DNA of 64,000 nt from Gammaproteobacteria bacterium RIFCSPHIGHO2_02_FULL_42_43 (GTDB lineage: Bacteria > Pseudomonadota > Gammaproteobacteria > Coxiellales > Coxiellaceae), in contig MGXR01000017.1 of the NCBI GenBank assembly GCA_001801425.1, positions 62,001 through 126,000 on the forward strand, given 5' to 3'. Made by a program: the position numbers and the translations under genes. Shown here one piece after another: positions 16,686 through 25,260 of the stretch. The notes under the pieces were generated by a model. It saw only the letters and a list, made by a program, of their open reading frames with translations, was not told the DNA's origin and made no database searches. Numbering within the stretch: position 1 is the stretch's first letter; each line of letters opens with the position of its first letter.

Positions 16686-18218
16686 CTATTTCAGCAAATG
16701 CGACACATGTTTCATTAAGTTTATTTTTTCGATATACCGCTCATTTCCCATAACGCTAACTGCTTCAGCGCCAACTACATTACTAATAAAACCAATTAAT
16801 TCAGCTGGCGCATCTTGGTAAGCATAAAGACTCGAGATGGCAAGCACTGCATCTCCTGCGCCAACACGATCTACAACATTATGTGCAAACGCAGGCACTT
16901 CATATATAGATTCATTTTTTTTCCCAACATAAACACCATTCTTCCCGCTGGTAATCATGACATTTTGATAATTATGTTCTTGCATTAATCGTTTTAATTG
17001 CTCTGGGGTTGAAAGATGTTTTTGACGATAATTGAGTTGCAATTCACGTGTTGCGATAGATACAAAATTTGCTTTTTGGTATTTTGAAATGCAATTAAAA
17101 CCGTTATTTCCCGCATTCGATTGTGTATTGACAGCAAGAAATTTTGCTTTCTGCGTAATAATCTCAATTGCATTCTGATTTAATAAACCATGTCCATAGT
17201 CCGCAACAATAGTTAGATCGTGATTATCTAATAATGCGTCAAGATGTTTTAGTAGTAATTCATTTTGCGCATCTTCTAAAAAATCATCATTAATTTCATA
17301 CACTTCAAATAATTTTTGCCGTAAATATTCCTCCACGTAACGACGCTTAACAATCGTTGGAGAATCTTTTTTGTAAATGGGTATCATTTTTACATTTGGT
17401 TTAAGATTTTTTTTAATCATTTCCTCATGTTCTGATTTTTCACCCAAATAAGTTACACAAGTTATTTCACTGCAAAATTCACTCAAATGATTGGCAAGCG
17501 CTAATATCCCGCCAGCATAAGTTTTACTATGGGATTCTTTTGCTACCAGTGTAGGTTCCTTTCCTGCTTTTCCAATCACATCGGAAAAATGATAAATGTC
17601 AACAATCGCCTCACCAACAACCAACGCTTTTAATTTTTTAGAACTCTCCAAGTAAGAAATAATTTTTTGAGGCGAGTATTTTTTCTTGAAATTATTTAAA
17701 TATGTGGTTACTTCTGCTGAAAATGGTGAAAAAAATTCATTTAATAATTCAGAGGAGCTGAATGTTACTTCACTCGTAAATACAGTTCTGCCACCCACTG
17801 CGCTAACCGCAGCATTTTCTTCATCAATTTTCCCAGTGATATCGTCCTCGCTATTTTTATATTCATCTCCTTTCGCGTACACAGTTGGTCGAATCAAGGA
17901 GATTGCCTCAACAGCGGTAGGCCATGAATTGATAATAACGAAATCAACACAATCGAGTGCTGCAACCGCTTCTGCGCGTAATTTTTCTGTGAATCGCGGG
18001 CGATTTGGACCCTTGTTAACAAAACGATCAGGGGTAATGGTCACCACTAATATATCACCATATTTTTTTGCTGCTTGAAAATGTTTGATGTGGCCAATAT
18101 GAAGCAGATCAAAAACACCGTGAGACTGAACAATTCTGGGCAAATAGTATTGCGATAGCAACTCATTGAACTCGACAAAGCTCACTATTTTTTCCCTTGC
18201 GTACGCGGTAACTTCCAT
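16686..18218 (-). CDS. Nucleotidyltransferase-PfkB sugar kinase fusion (HldE-like, reversed domain order)
   Basis: The N-terminal domain (about 30-165) is an HldE/RfaE-type nucleotidyltransferase with HGVFDLLHIGHIKH (HIGH at 40-43) and VVTITPDRFV. The C-terminal domain is a PfkB/ribokinase-type sugar kinase with TYAGGILALANHL and the signature DRVGAGDAVL. Classical HldE has the kinase first and the adenylyltransferase second, so the order is inverted. It probably phosphorylates and nucleotide-activates a heptose or similar sugar. The frame is open to 18323, but AGGAAG lies 6 bases before the ATG at 18218, which I chose (510 residues). It is the first gene of a leftward operon ending at 13387. 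Confidence 0.82.
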   Translation of the reverse strand: MEVTAYAREKIVSFVEFNELLSQYYLPRIVQSHGVFDLLHIGHIKHFQAAKKYGDILVVTITPDRFVNKGPNRPRFTEKLRAEAVAALDCVDFVIINSWPTAVEAISLIRPTVYAKGDEYKNSEDDITGKIDEENAAVSAVGGRTVFTSEVTFSSSELLNEFFSPFSAEVTTYLNNFKKKYSPQKIISYLESSKKLKALVVGEAIVDIYHFSDVIGKAGKEPTLVAKESHSKTYAGGILALANHLSEFCSEITCVTYLGEKSEHEEMIKKNLKPNVKMIPIYKKDSPTIVKRRYVEEYLRQKLFEVYEINDDFLEDAQNELLLKHLDALLDNHDLTIVADYGHGLLNQNAIEIITQKAKFLAVNTQSNAGNNGFNCISKYQKANFVSIATRELQLNYRQKHLSTPEQLKRLMQEHNYQNVMITSGKNGVYVGKKNESIYEVPAFAHNVVDRVGAGDAVLAISSLYAYQDAPAELIGFISNVVGAEAVSVMGNERYIEKINLMKHVSHLLK

Positions 18219-18347
18219 AATCTTCCTGTGATAATTGCTAATTATTACTATATCGCTCGCCAATGAAGATGCGATACTACCACACTTCATCACCCGCGGC
18301 ATATCCTGATTAAAACGAACCATGAAATGAATTCATGTTTGCTAAAT

Positions 18348-18432
18348 CTAAAGGGGAAGTCACGATTCTCCCTTTAGAAACCCCGTTGTGATAAAACACT
18401 TCAAAATGCGAAAACACAACCGCATTTTAAGT
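18348..18432. other. Structured intergenic DNA between divergent operons
   Basis: The 350-base gap 18219-18568 separates divergent genes. Two inverted repeats are visible: CTAAAGGG (18348-18355) with CCCTTTAG (18370-18377), and a 12-13-base imperfect pair at 18398-18410 and 18421-18432 (arms around AAAATGCG/CGCATTTT). Neither is followed by a T-tract, so a simple intrinsic terminator is not indicated. They may be operator-like sites or remains of a small element. Confidence 0.35.
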
Positions 18433-18464
18433 GGGATGAGTATGATCGAATCTGCTGAATATGT

Positions 18465-18494
18465 TTGACTCCGTGGATTTTTAAATGGTATTTT
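18465..18494 (+). promoter_or_regulatory. Candidate promoter of the FkbM gene at 18569
   Basis: TTGACT (18465-18470) and TATTTT (18489-18494) are spaced by 18 bases. A good ribosome site GGAAGGA follows, just before the ATG at 18569. Confidence 0.45.
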
Positions 18495-18568
18495 ATTTTG
18501 CTATCAATTTCTAACGTATTAAGTTACGAGCTATAGATTTCTACTAAAACAAGCGGAAGGATTCAAAT

Positions 18569-19735
18569 ATGAAAAATAAAATAGTTGTGCATCATGTTGG
18601 TGGAAGAAATGGATCAACTAGTTTTCCAATGTCATCAATTCTTAAAAATGATTTTGTTGTTGTTCTGTATGAACCGGATACGGATTGTCTAGAACATGCA
18701 AAAAATAATGTTGCAGCATCTGATATTGTTTTGCCTTATTGTCTTGGGAAAAATAATAATGAAATTGGTTATTTAAATGTTAATTATGATCCATACACTA
18801 GTTCTCTTCTAAAATCAAACCAAAAATATTCTTCATATTATAATTTAGGATTTGCGGATCCCGGAATCTATATTGATTATGTTTATGGAGAAACACGCAA
18901 GACGATGGAGCAGTTAAAAATAGAAACAATAACACTAGACAAGATTTTAGAAAATGATAATGTTCCTTCACCTGATGTGCTATGTCTTGATACGCAAGGA
19001 ACGGAGTATGAAATACTTGAAGGGGCGAGTAATGCTTTATTAAATGTAGTAATGATTATATGCGAAGTTTCGTTTACTGATATTTATGAAAATCAAAAAC
19101 TTTTTGGAGATGTGTCGCGGCTGTTAACTAGCAAGGGATTTGAATTTGCATCTTTCTTAAACTTGTCTGAAGCATCCCCATGCAGAGTCCCAATAAGCAT
19201 GAGGGGTAAACGAATGCTGATGGAGGGTGATGCTTGCTTTTTTAAGCCAATAGAGCAACTGGAAACTGATTTGAGCGATGATGAATTTTTGCTGGCAGCA
19301 ACAAAGCTCGCATTTTTAACTCTAAAATTAGGTTACATTGAAAATGCTGTAAAAATTATTTCGAACCAAAAAATACAAAATTTTATATACTCTCACAATA
19401 TAAATGTAAAATATTTTGATTTTTTAAGGGAGTTTATAAAAATTCTTAATTCAGAAAAGCAAGTTTATTTGCCTACCTTTAAGGAACGATACTCTTTTGA
19501 ACAGAGTAAAAATAGATTTAAAATTGATGCCAGTGAAGAAATGCCAGAAGAAAATAATACAGAAGCTAAAATCATTTCTTGCAAAAAGAAAAAACAAAAA
19601 AACTTTTTTTTGAGACCATTTTTAAGTAGAATTAAGAGATCGTTTCTCTTTTCTCCAATGGAAAATTTATTCATCAATCATGGCCTGTATGATACAGCAT
19701 GTCTTATCAAACAAAATCGAAAAAAATTTACTTAA
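18569..19735 (+). CDS. FkbM-family methyltransferase, copy 2
   Basis: This 388-residue paralogue of the protein at 15401 shares the start (VVHHVGGRNGS versus VVHCVGARGGS), VVLYEPDTD, PYTSSLLKSN, the GETRKTMEQLKIETITLDKILE region, LCLDTQGTEYEILEGA and the same C-terminal extension of about 160 residues. It is predicted to transfer a methyl group from SAM to a sugar hydroxyl. It is transcribed alone rightward from its own promoter region, and converges on the second TIGR04372 gene. The pairing FkbM plus TIGR04372 is thus present twice, in different relative orientations. Codon use is more AT-rich than in the metabolic genes nearby. Confidence 0.83.
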   Translation: MKNKIVVHHVGGRNGSTSFPMSSILKNDFVVVLYEPDTDCLEHAKNNVAASDIVLPYCLGKNNNEIGYLNVNYDPYTSSLLKSNQKYSSYYNLGFADPGIYIDYVYGETRKTMEQLKIETITLDKILENDNVPSPDVLCLDTQGTEYEILEGASNALLNVVMIICEVSFTDIYENQKLFGDVSRLLTSKGFEFASFLNLSEASPCRVPISMRGKRMLMEGDACFFKPIEQLETDLSDDEFLLAATKLAFLTLKLGYIENAVKIISNQKIQNFIYSHNINVKYFDFLREFIKILNSEKQVYLPTFKERYSFEQSKNRFKIDASEEMPEENNTEAKIISCKKKKQKNFFLRPFLSRIKRSFLFSPMENLFINHGLYDTACLIKQNRKKFT

Positions 19736-19905
19736 GATAACCTCAGTTCGGGGTTTTCTGTTAAAAAATTATTCGATCCCAGTAATTTAATCGCTGACAT
19801 TTTTAGTGGCTCAATAATATATGAAACTATTGCCGCCATCAAATGTTCAAGATCGACCAAAGATGAAAATTTTTTGTTCGCCGGGAATTTCTGACGTAAA
19901 GTGCA
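19732..19905 (-). other. Possible 3' gene remnant in a convergent gap
   Basis: Read leftward, the gap 19736-19927 contains an open stretch of 57 codons, bounded upstream by an in-frame stop and ending in a stop at 19732-19734. It has no start codon near its beginning. The translation includes a hydrophobic helix-like part (LMAAIVSYIIEPLKMSAI). It may be the tail of a lost gene or chance in AT-rich DNA; no family is recognised. Confidence 0.2.
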
Positions 19906-19927
19906 TTAGTTCCGATCTAATCTGGAG

Positions 19928-21325
19928 TCACTTCACATTGCCCACTCCAGTTCGATGCACCCCTGATAAAAATCCATACTGAATCGAAAAATCATTTCCT
20001 ACTTTTACTTTTACATCACTGGGGTTTTCTACAATATGATAACAATATTCTTTTAAAATCTGTTTTTTTCGCTCATGATCAGCGATTGACTCTGTGTGAA
20101 CGTTAGATAAATTTTTTATCATCTCACAAACAACTTCCACAATCTCATCTTCCGTATTATCAATTAGCTCCAGGTTATTTTTTACAAAAAAATCGGGCAT
20201 TACTCTTTCGCCTAACAAAAATATTTTATGAATTTCAGCATACGTTAAAAGCTTTCCCGTCAGTTTATTTTTAATTTTTTTGTGTATAAATAGTGAATGC
20301 GCGGCATGTGTCTGAAGCTCATTCGGAATACTCACATTCGTAAACAATAAAGGGCGCCTAAAAAGCTGTGATAACGCATCCACTCCTGTTGATGTGGACA
20401 TAAAAAATTGGCACTTTGACGAAAGATAAACATCTAAAAAATCAGAGCGCAGCGCGTGATTTGCATAATCAATAATCAGGGGGTGATTCACATCAAAATG
20501 ATCCGCGACCCACTTACCCATTCGAATGACATAATACCCTTTTTCAGCCAAGAACAATGCTACCTTTTTGTAAGTCATCACATCTGCATTGCGATGATCA
20601 TGATATCTCCAATTATCCTCTGGAAAAAGTCTTTCTAAATACAGCGAATCTCTAACGGCCAAACAAATATGGGGGGAATTAGCCTGCAAACCTAATTGTT
20701 TTAATAAAATTTTTCCCAGCATTTCTTCTTCTTGGGTAAAAAAAACATGTGGTTGAAACTGCTCTAGCAGTCCCCACTTATCTTTTGCGAAATTCCCATC
20801 TTCGACTGTTTTCTTTATGATGTCATTTTTATATTCCGCTGAATATAACGATAGAAATTTATCGATCTGAAGACAAACTATTGGGAATGACAGAATAGGC
20901 AAAATTCGCTTCCACATCTTGTGCACTTGTGTATTAGCGACAACCCTGTGTGTATAAAAATAATATCTTCTTGCTGGGCAGCATTTCTTATCTAAACGCC
21001 CTGCATCAAATGCACAAAGCATTATCTCGGTATTCAAGCAAAAATGCCCCAAACGTTCAGATAATAATCGAACAAATCTGATCTTAATCACTGGGCTTAC
21101 TATATAAATAATAAGTGAGGCAGGTAACGAAAAAAAAAATGCGCATGAATGATATAAATACAATGGAAATAATTCTTTGCATGTGCTGACATACCCATTT
21201 TTTCTAATCCTAAAAATAAGGATATTTATTCTGGTACGAAAATAATTTATAAAATTGATGATTGATAATGGCAGAATCTTTCTGCACATTTTAATGATGT
21301 TATAATATGTTGCGTTATTTTCCAT
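19928..21325 (-). CDS. TIGR04372-family putative glycosyltransferase, copy 2
   Basis: This 465-residue paralogue of 14131 and 37348 has the same conserved blocks: SERLGHFCLNTE, MWKRILPILSFPIVC, AVRDSLYLERLFPEDNWRYHDHRNADV, TYKKVALFLAEKG with VIRMGK, and STSTGVDALSQLFRRPLLFTN. A hydrophobic N-terminal stretch at about 55-80 suggests membrane contact. The open frame reaches a TTG at 21340, but the ATG at 21325 is the better start. Its first codons and leader also have a partial copy at 38726-38770. It converges on the FkbM gene at 18569. The IS3 relic lies upstream, so this gene sits at a rearrangement boundary. Confidence 0.8.
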   Translation of the reverse strand: MENNATYYNIIKMCRKILPLSIINFINYFRTRINILIFRIRKNGYVSTCKELFPLYLYHSCAFFFSLPASLIIYIVSPVIKIRFVRLLSERLGHFCLNTEIMLCAFDAGRLDKKCCPARRYYFYTHRVVANTQVHKMWKRILPILSFPIVCLQIDKFLSLYSAEYKNDIIKKTVEDGNFAKDKWGLLEQFQPHVFFTQEEEMLGKILLKQLGLQANSPHICLAVRDSLYLERLFPEDNWRYHDHRNADVMTYKKVALFLAEKGYYVIRMGKWVADHFDVNHPLIIDYANHALRSDFLDVYLSSKCQFFMSTSTGVDALSQLFRRPLLFTNVSIPNELQTHAAHSLFIHKKIKNKLTGKLLTYAEIHKIFLLGERVMPDFFVKNNLELIDNTEDEIVEVVCEMIKNLSNVHTESIADHERKKQILKEYCYHIVENPSDVKVKVGNDFSIQYGFLSGVHRTGVGNVK

Positions 21326-21569
21326 TTTACCAACATTCAATCACGTTAGCTCAAAAACTCCGGACTATAAATATTCTGTGTAAATGACTTCATCAGTCGA
21401 CTTTAAAATGACAATATTTTTTAACATTGCCGGATTTGTTTTTTATGATACCAGATTTTTTTAAAAAATAAAATAAACGTTTAAAAACATGGGCTTTTTA
21501 CAATTGATCTAACCCTGCTTTGACGGACACCCTGTTGAGAGAATAAATTCTCAACAACGGGGATACTAA

Positions 21570-21870
21570 ATGAAGGGAAAAATACAAATAAAGAAAGAAC
21601 GCTGACAATTTAACGAATTCAAAGATCAAGTGCTGCTACGCGCTGCGAAAGACAGATTTTCATAAGCAGAAAAAGATCTTGGGATTAAAAAATTATTAAT
21701 TTATTACTAGTGATCCAGAAAAAATTGAGTAGCACACCATTTGAAAATCAGAAAATGTGGCAAGCAGAAACGGTGAGATTAAAGAGCAAAGTTTAGCACT
21801 TATTGCAGAATAATGCTTTCTTAAAAAAGTAGCCACGTACCTCACAAAAGAACTCAGGTGAGGTACAGAA
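21570..21870 (+). pseudogene. Decayed IS3-family orfA (transposase helper) relic
   Basis: The 668-base gap 21326-21993 holds a broken transposase fragment. From ATG 21570 the frame gives MKGKIQIKKER-stop-QFNEFKDQVLLRAAKDRFS-stop-AEKDLGIKK, resembling the helix-turn-helix start of IS3-group OrfA. After a frame change, about 21763-21858 gives AETVRLKSKV-stop-HLLQNNAFLKKVATYLTKELR, the usual leucine-zipper end of OrfA. At least four stops and one frameshift make it non-functional. No OrfB and no convincing terminal inverted repeats were found. An 8-base hairpin (arms TGTTGAGA/TCTCAACA) lies just before it. Confidence 0.7.
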
Positions 21871-21993
21871 TAATTAAACAAAATAAAAATAATTTTTCAA
21901 TAAAATTGCCATTGACAATGAAAAATGAGACACTTCAACCTGCAGTTAAAAAATCGCAAGTTGAAATGGAATAAGCGCATAAGGAAAATTTTG

Positions 21994-23139
21994 ATGGATA
22001 TACCTTATCTTGAGTTTTACTTAAAGCATAATATCTCACCCGTGACGCAAACGATTCGGAATAAAAAAAGTTTTTTTATTCAGAGACAATATTTGTATCA
22101 AAGTTTGGGTATAGCACCAATTCTCCTGAGAAATAAAAGTATCTTAGAATTTGGGCCTGGAAATGGTGTTAATGCCATTTTTAATTACGCATTTTCGCCA
22201 GCGAGATATGTATTAGTAGATGGCAATCTATTGGCAATAGAAAATATTCGTAAAAATTTTTCAACGCATTTTCAGAATTTAGATTCCTTGGAAGTTGTGC
22301 ATTGTTTATTTAACGAATACGATCACAACCCTTTATTTGACTTGGTGATTTGTGAAAACTTCATTGCAAACTTAGATGACCCCGCTCGAATGGTTGTGGC
22401 ATTTTCTCAAAATGTAATACCCGGTGGCATTTTATTTATTACCTGTAATGATGCTGCCTCGTTATTGTCAGAAACACTGAGATCATTCATCGGATTATTA
22501 TTGACGCGTGATATAAAAGATCTCCGTAAAAAAGCTGATTTTTTAACAAATTATTTTTGTTCGCATTTGTCTTCACTAGCTCATGTTGGGCGAAGCTTTA
22601 ACGATTGGGTTTTAGATAATATTCTTCAGGAGCGTTATTCGATTTATGCACCACTTTTTTCTATCAGTCAGGCCGTACACGAACTTAACGGTTCCTTTAT
22701 TTTTTATCATTCATCCCCCGTTTTTCACACCGAAATGCGATGGTATAAATCTGTTAATAGCGATATTGCATTAGAAAATATGAGCAAAATTATTGTGAAT
22801 TCATATTATAAAAATATGTTAAATTTTTTGGATTATCGCATTAACTTGCCACCGCATTCAATTGAGCTGGGAAAATCGATTTTAAGATCGGCTGAAAAAA
22901 TTAGGGAGTTGTGCCAAAAGTACCATAGTAATTCTGAAAATAAGTCATTGTTATCACTGACCGTGGAATTAAATTATCTTGCCGAATTAATCTCCCCTTG
23001 GGCAAACGATACTGCGATTACTATAAAAGCGTACGCCACAATCTTTGAGTCTGGAAATTTTGAACAAATAAATACAAACCCTTATTTAATTCACTGGTGG
23101 GGTCGCGGTACGCAATATCTAAGTTTTGTAAAAAATTAA
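21994..23139 (+). CDS. Class I SAM-dependent methyltransferase
   Basis: The protein has SAM motif I (ILEFGPGNGVN, about residues 50-60), motif II (RYVLVDGNLLAIE) and a motif IV region (FDLVICENFIANL), followed by about 200 residues without a recognised domain. The frame is open from 21925, but AAGGA at 21981-21985 lies 8 bases before the ATG at 21994, which I chose (381 residues). It is a single rightward gene between the IS3 relic and the leftward 23314-34347 operon. It is unlike the C-methyltransferases elsewhere because it lacks their N-terminal cysteine pairs. The acceptor is unknown. Confidence 0.8.
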   Translation: MDIPYLEFYLKHNISPVTQTIRNKKSFFIQRQYLYQSLGIAPILLRNKSILEFGPGNGVNAIFNYAFSPARYVLVDGNLLAIENIRKNFSTHFQNLDSLEVVHCLFNEYDHNPLFDLVICENFIANLDDPARMVVAFSQNVIPGGILFITCNDAASLLSETLRSFIGLLLTRDIKDLRKKADFLTNYFCSHLSSLAHVGRSFNDWVLDNILQERYSIYAPLFSISQAVHELNGSFIFYHSSPVFHTEMRWYKSVNSDIALENMSKIIVNSYYKNMLNFLDYRINLPPHSIELGKSILRSAEKIRELCQKYHSNSENKSLLSLTVELNYLAELISPWANDTAITIKAYATIFESGNFEQINTNPYLIHWWGRGTQYLSFVKN

Positions 23140-23313
23140 TAAGCGATCATTTTAATTTCAAATGAATTGAAACTTGAAAAGCTCAACATCGAATAAACCT
23201 CTTGTATAACCTTGAGTAATGCGACGAGGTCACAGAAAAAATGAGTGGGAAAGCGCAGTTGACACGGGAGTCAATGAGCATTTTTATGGAGGGGCTGAGT
23301 TGTTACAAATAAC

Positions 23314-24084
23314 CTACATACGAACCTGTTGATTGAAATCGATAATAGACCCCGTCATCATTTCTGATTTTGTACTTAATAAAAATTCGACTAAATATGC
23401 AATATCATGCGGCTGAATCAAACGTCCAAAGGGTAGATTTTTACCCACATCATCGAGCCAAGTCTCAGCATTCCCTAATTCTTTATGCAATTTACGTTCG
23501 TTGTCCGTATCTGTCCATCCAATATTAATTCCATTGGCACGAATTTTTTCTCCTTTTAAAGAATTCGCTAAACTACGTGTAAATGTGGCCAATCCCGCTT
23601 TTGAGGCATTATAAGCGATCATTTCTGGTCTACCACAATACCATGAAAAACTACAAATGGTTGTGATACTTCTACCAGTACCTTTTTTAAGTAGTGGTAA
23701 AATTTCTTGTATCAAAAAAAATGCGCCCTTCAAATTTATATTGAATATTTTATCCCAAACGATTTCGGTGGTTGTTTCAATGGTGCCTCTATCTGTAACG
23801 CCTGCAGAATAGACCAACCCATCAATGAATGGAAAATGCATCGCACAAAATTTATAAACTTCTCGACATTCAGATACTTTTGATAAATCTGCCTTCACAA
23901 AATAGGCTTTACACCCCATCTTTTGAATGGCTTGAATAACTCTTTTGCCATTTTCCTCATTTCTACCGCAAATAATCAATTTTTTTATGCCAATATTAGC
24001 AAGGTGCAATGCAATTCCCTTACCAAGACCCTGCGTTCCACCAGCAATAAGTACGACATTCGGCAAACAATCATTAGACGACAT
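23314..24084 (-). CDS. Classical SDR oxidoreductase (FabG-like)
   Basis: This 256-residue classical short-chain dehydrogenase has the cofactor motif GGTQGLG at 15-21, the NNAG-equivalent VYSAGV at about 91-96, catalytic Ser145 (CSFSW), and Tyr158-x3-Lys162 (YNASK). FabG-like SDRs reduce ketones with NAD(P)H. In a nucleotide-sugar operon, the substrate is likely a keto-sugar or an acyl side-chain precursor. It is the last gene of the long leftward operon, 133 bases after the medium-chain dehydrogenase. The two could act in sequence on the product of the E1-like pair. Confidence 0.85.
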   Translation of the reverse strand: MSSNDCLPNVVLIAGGTQGLGKGIALHLANIGIKKLIICGRNEENGKRVIQAIQKMGCKAYFVKADLSKVSECREVYKFCAMHFPFIDGLVYSAGVTDRGTIETTTEIVWDKIFNINLKGAFFLIQEILPLLKKGTGRSITTICSFSWYCGRPEMIAYNASKAGLATFTRSLANSLKGEKIRANGINIGWTDTDNERKLHKELGNAETWLDDVGKNLPFGRLIQPHDIAYLVEFLLSTKSEMMTGSIIDFNQQVRM

Positions 24085-24216
24085 TCGCTACTTCTCATAA
24101 CTTTCTAAAAATATTATTTCAACATTCGAGCAAAAGCACCCACAATCTTTCGAATAGCAAATGAATCAGTCCTGTTTTAACGGTCGACGCTAATACAAAA
24201 ACTAAAGTAGCCCACT

Positions 24217-25260
24217 TCATTCTGCGCATTTTATTAACGCCCTCACAATTTCTTTATTTTTTAAATCATCAACTGCGTGGTTAATGTTTTCTAATGAGTA
24301 TTTTTTACTGATCAATTTTTCCAGTGGCAATAATTTTTTTTGATAAAATTTATCAAACTTTTTAACATCACTATCAGGCACACTCTCACCACCCCATGTC
24401 CCTTCAATTTTCTTACCGCAAATTAATTCAAATGGATCCAGTGATATTTTTTCATGATGCGCTGGATGAGATGCAAAAATACATTTTCCACCATTGCGTC
24501 GCACCACATTAAATCCTAGCTCAATGGTTTTCGCAAGGCCCGCTGACTCAAAACAATAATCAACACCACCATCGGTTAACATCCTGACACACTCAATCAC
24601 ATTTTCTATCTTGGAGTTGACGCAATGCGTTGCACCCAACATCTTCGCCAATGCTAATTTCTCAGAATTAACATCGATAGCAATAATCTTTTTAAAATTC
24701 CGCAGTTTTGCAGATAAAAGTGCGCTCAATCCAATTCCACCCAATCCCAAAAATGCAACTGTTCCACTAAAATTCTCGGGAACCGTATTCAACACCATCC
24801 CTAGTCCGGTTGGAATTGCGCAGCCATATAACACGGATAACTCACTGGGTGTGTGTCGTGGTTTTTTAACAACTCGATTTTCAGATACAACAGTGTAATC
24901 ACTGAAAGTGGTAACAGATCCCGCATTAACTCTCAAACCATCGGTGGTTTGATATTGCGTTGCACCGCCCTCTAATCCGAACCCCTTAATCCAACCCAAA
25001 ATAACTTCATCACCAATTTTTATTTTTGCAACCTGTTCGCCAACATCAACAACAACACCAACACCTTCATGCCCCAGCAAATGCGGTAAATATTTATCTT
25101 CGCCGCGAAGACCTGAAATTTCCATTAATTGACTATGACAAAGACCCGCATAATTCATTTTAACCAGCGCCTGACCTTTTTTTAACTTAGGAGTCACGAT
25201 GTTATTGAGAATCATCAATGGTTTGTTATGCTCCATTAGGATCGCGGCGGTCATTAGCAT
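24217..25260 (-). CDS. Medium-chain zinc alcohol dehydrogenase-like oxidoreductase
   Basis: This MDR-family dehydrogenase carries catalytic-zinc ligands Cys41 (AGLCHS) and the GHE pair His64-Glu65, and the NAD-binding GLGGIGLSALLSAK. The four-cysteine structural-zinc loop of many alcohol dehydrogenases is not seen. The start at 25260 overlaps the stop of the E1-beta gene as TAATG; the ATG at 25254 is an alternative. It follows the E1 alpha/beta pair directly, as acetoin- or keto-acid-related MDRs often do. Its substrate here is more likely a keto-sugar or a carboligation product than ethanol. Confidence 0.85.
   Translation of the reverse strand: MLMTAAILMEHNKPLMILNNIVTPKLKKGQALVKMNYAGLCHSQLMEISGLRGEDKYLPHLLGHEGVGVVVDVGEQVAKIKIGDEVILGWIKGFGLEGGATQYQTTDGLRVNAGSVTTFSDYTVVSENRVVKKPRHTPSELSVLYGCAIPTGLGMVLNTVPENFSGTVAFLGLGGIGLSALLSAKLRNFKKIIAIDVNSEKLALAKMLGATHCVNSKIENVIECVRMLTDGGVDYCFESAGLAKTIELGFNVVRRNGGKCIFASHPAHHEKISLDPFELICGKKIEGTWGGESVPDSDVKKFDKFYQKKLLPLEKLISKKYSLENINHAVDDLKNKEIVRALIKCAE

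Noticed and set aside
17686-18078. 130-codon plus-strand open frame
   Set aside because: It lies antisense to the conserved nucleotidyltransferase domain of the HldE-like gene, has no ribosome site or family features, and is explained by the codon pattern of the real gene.
23230-23313. Short reading frame of about 23 codons after a putative ribosome site
   Set aside because: It is too short, with no recognised features, in a 174-base gap between convergent genes.
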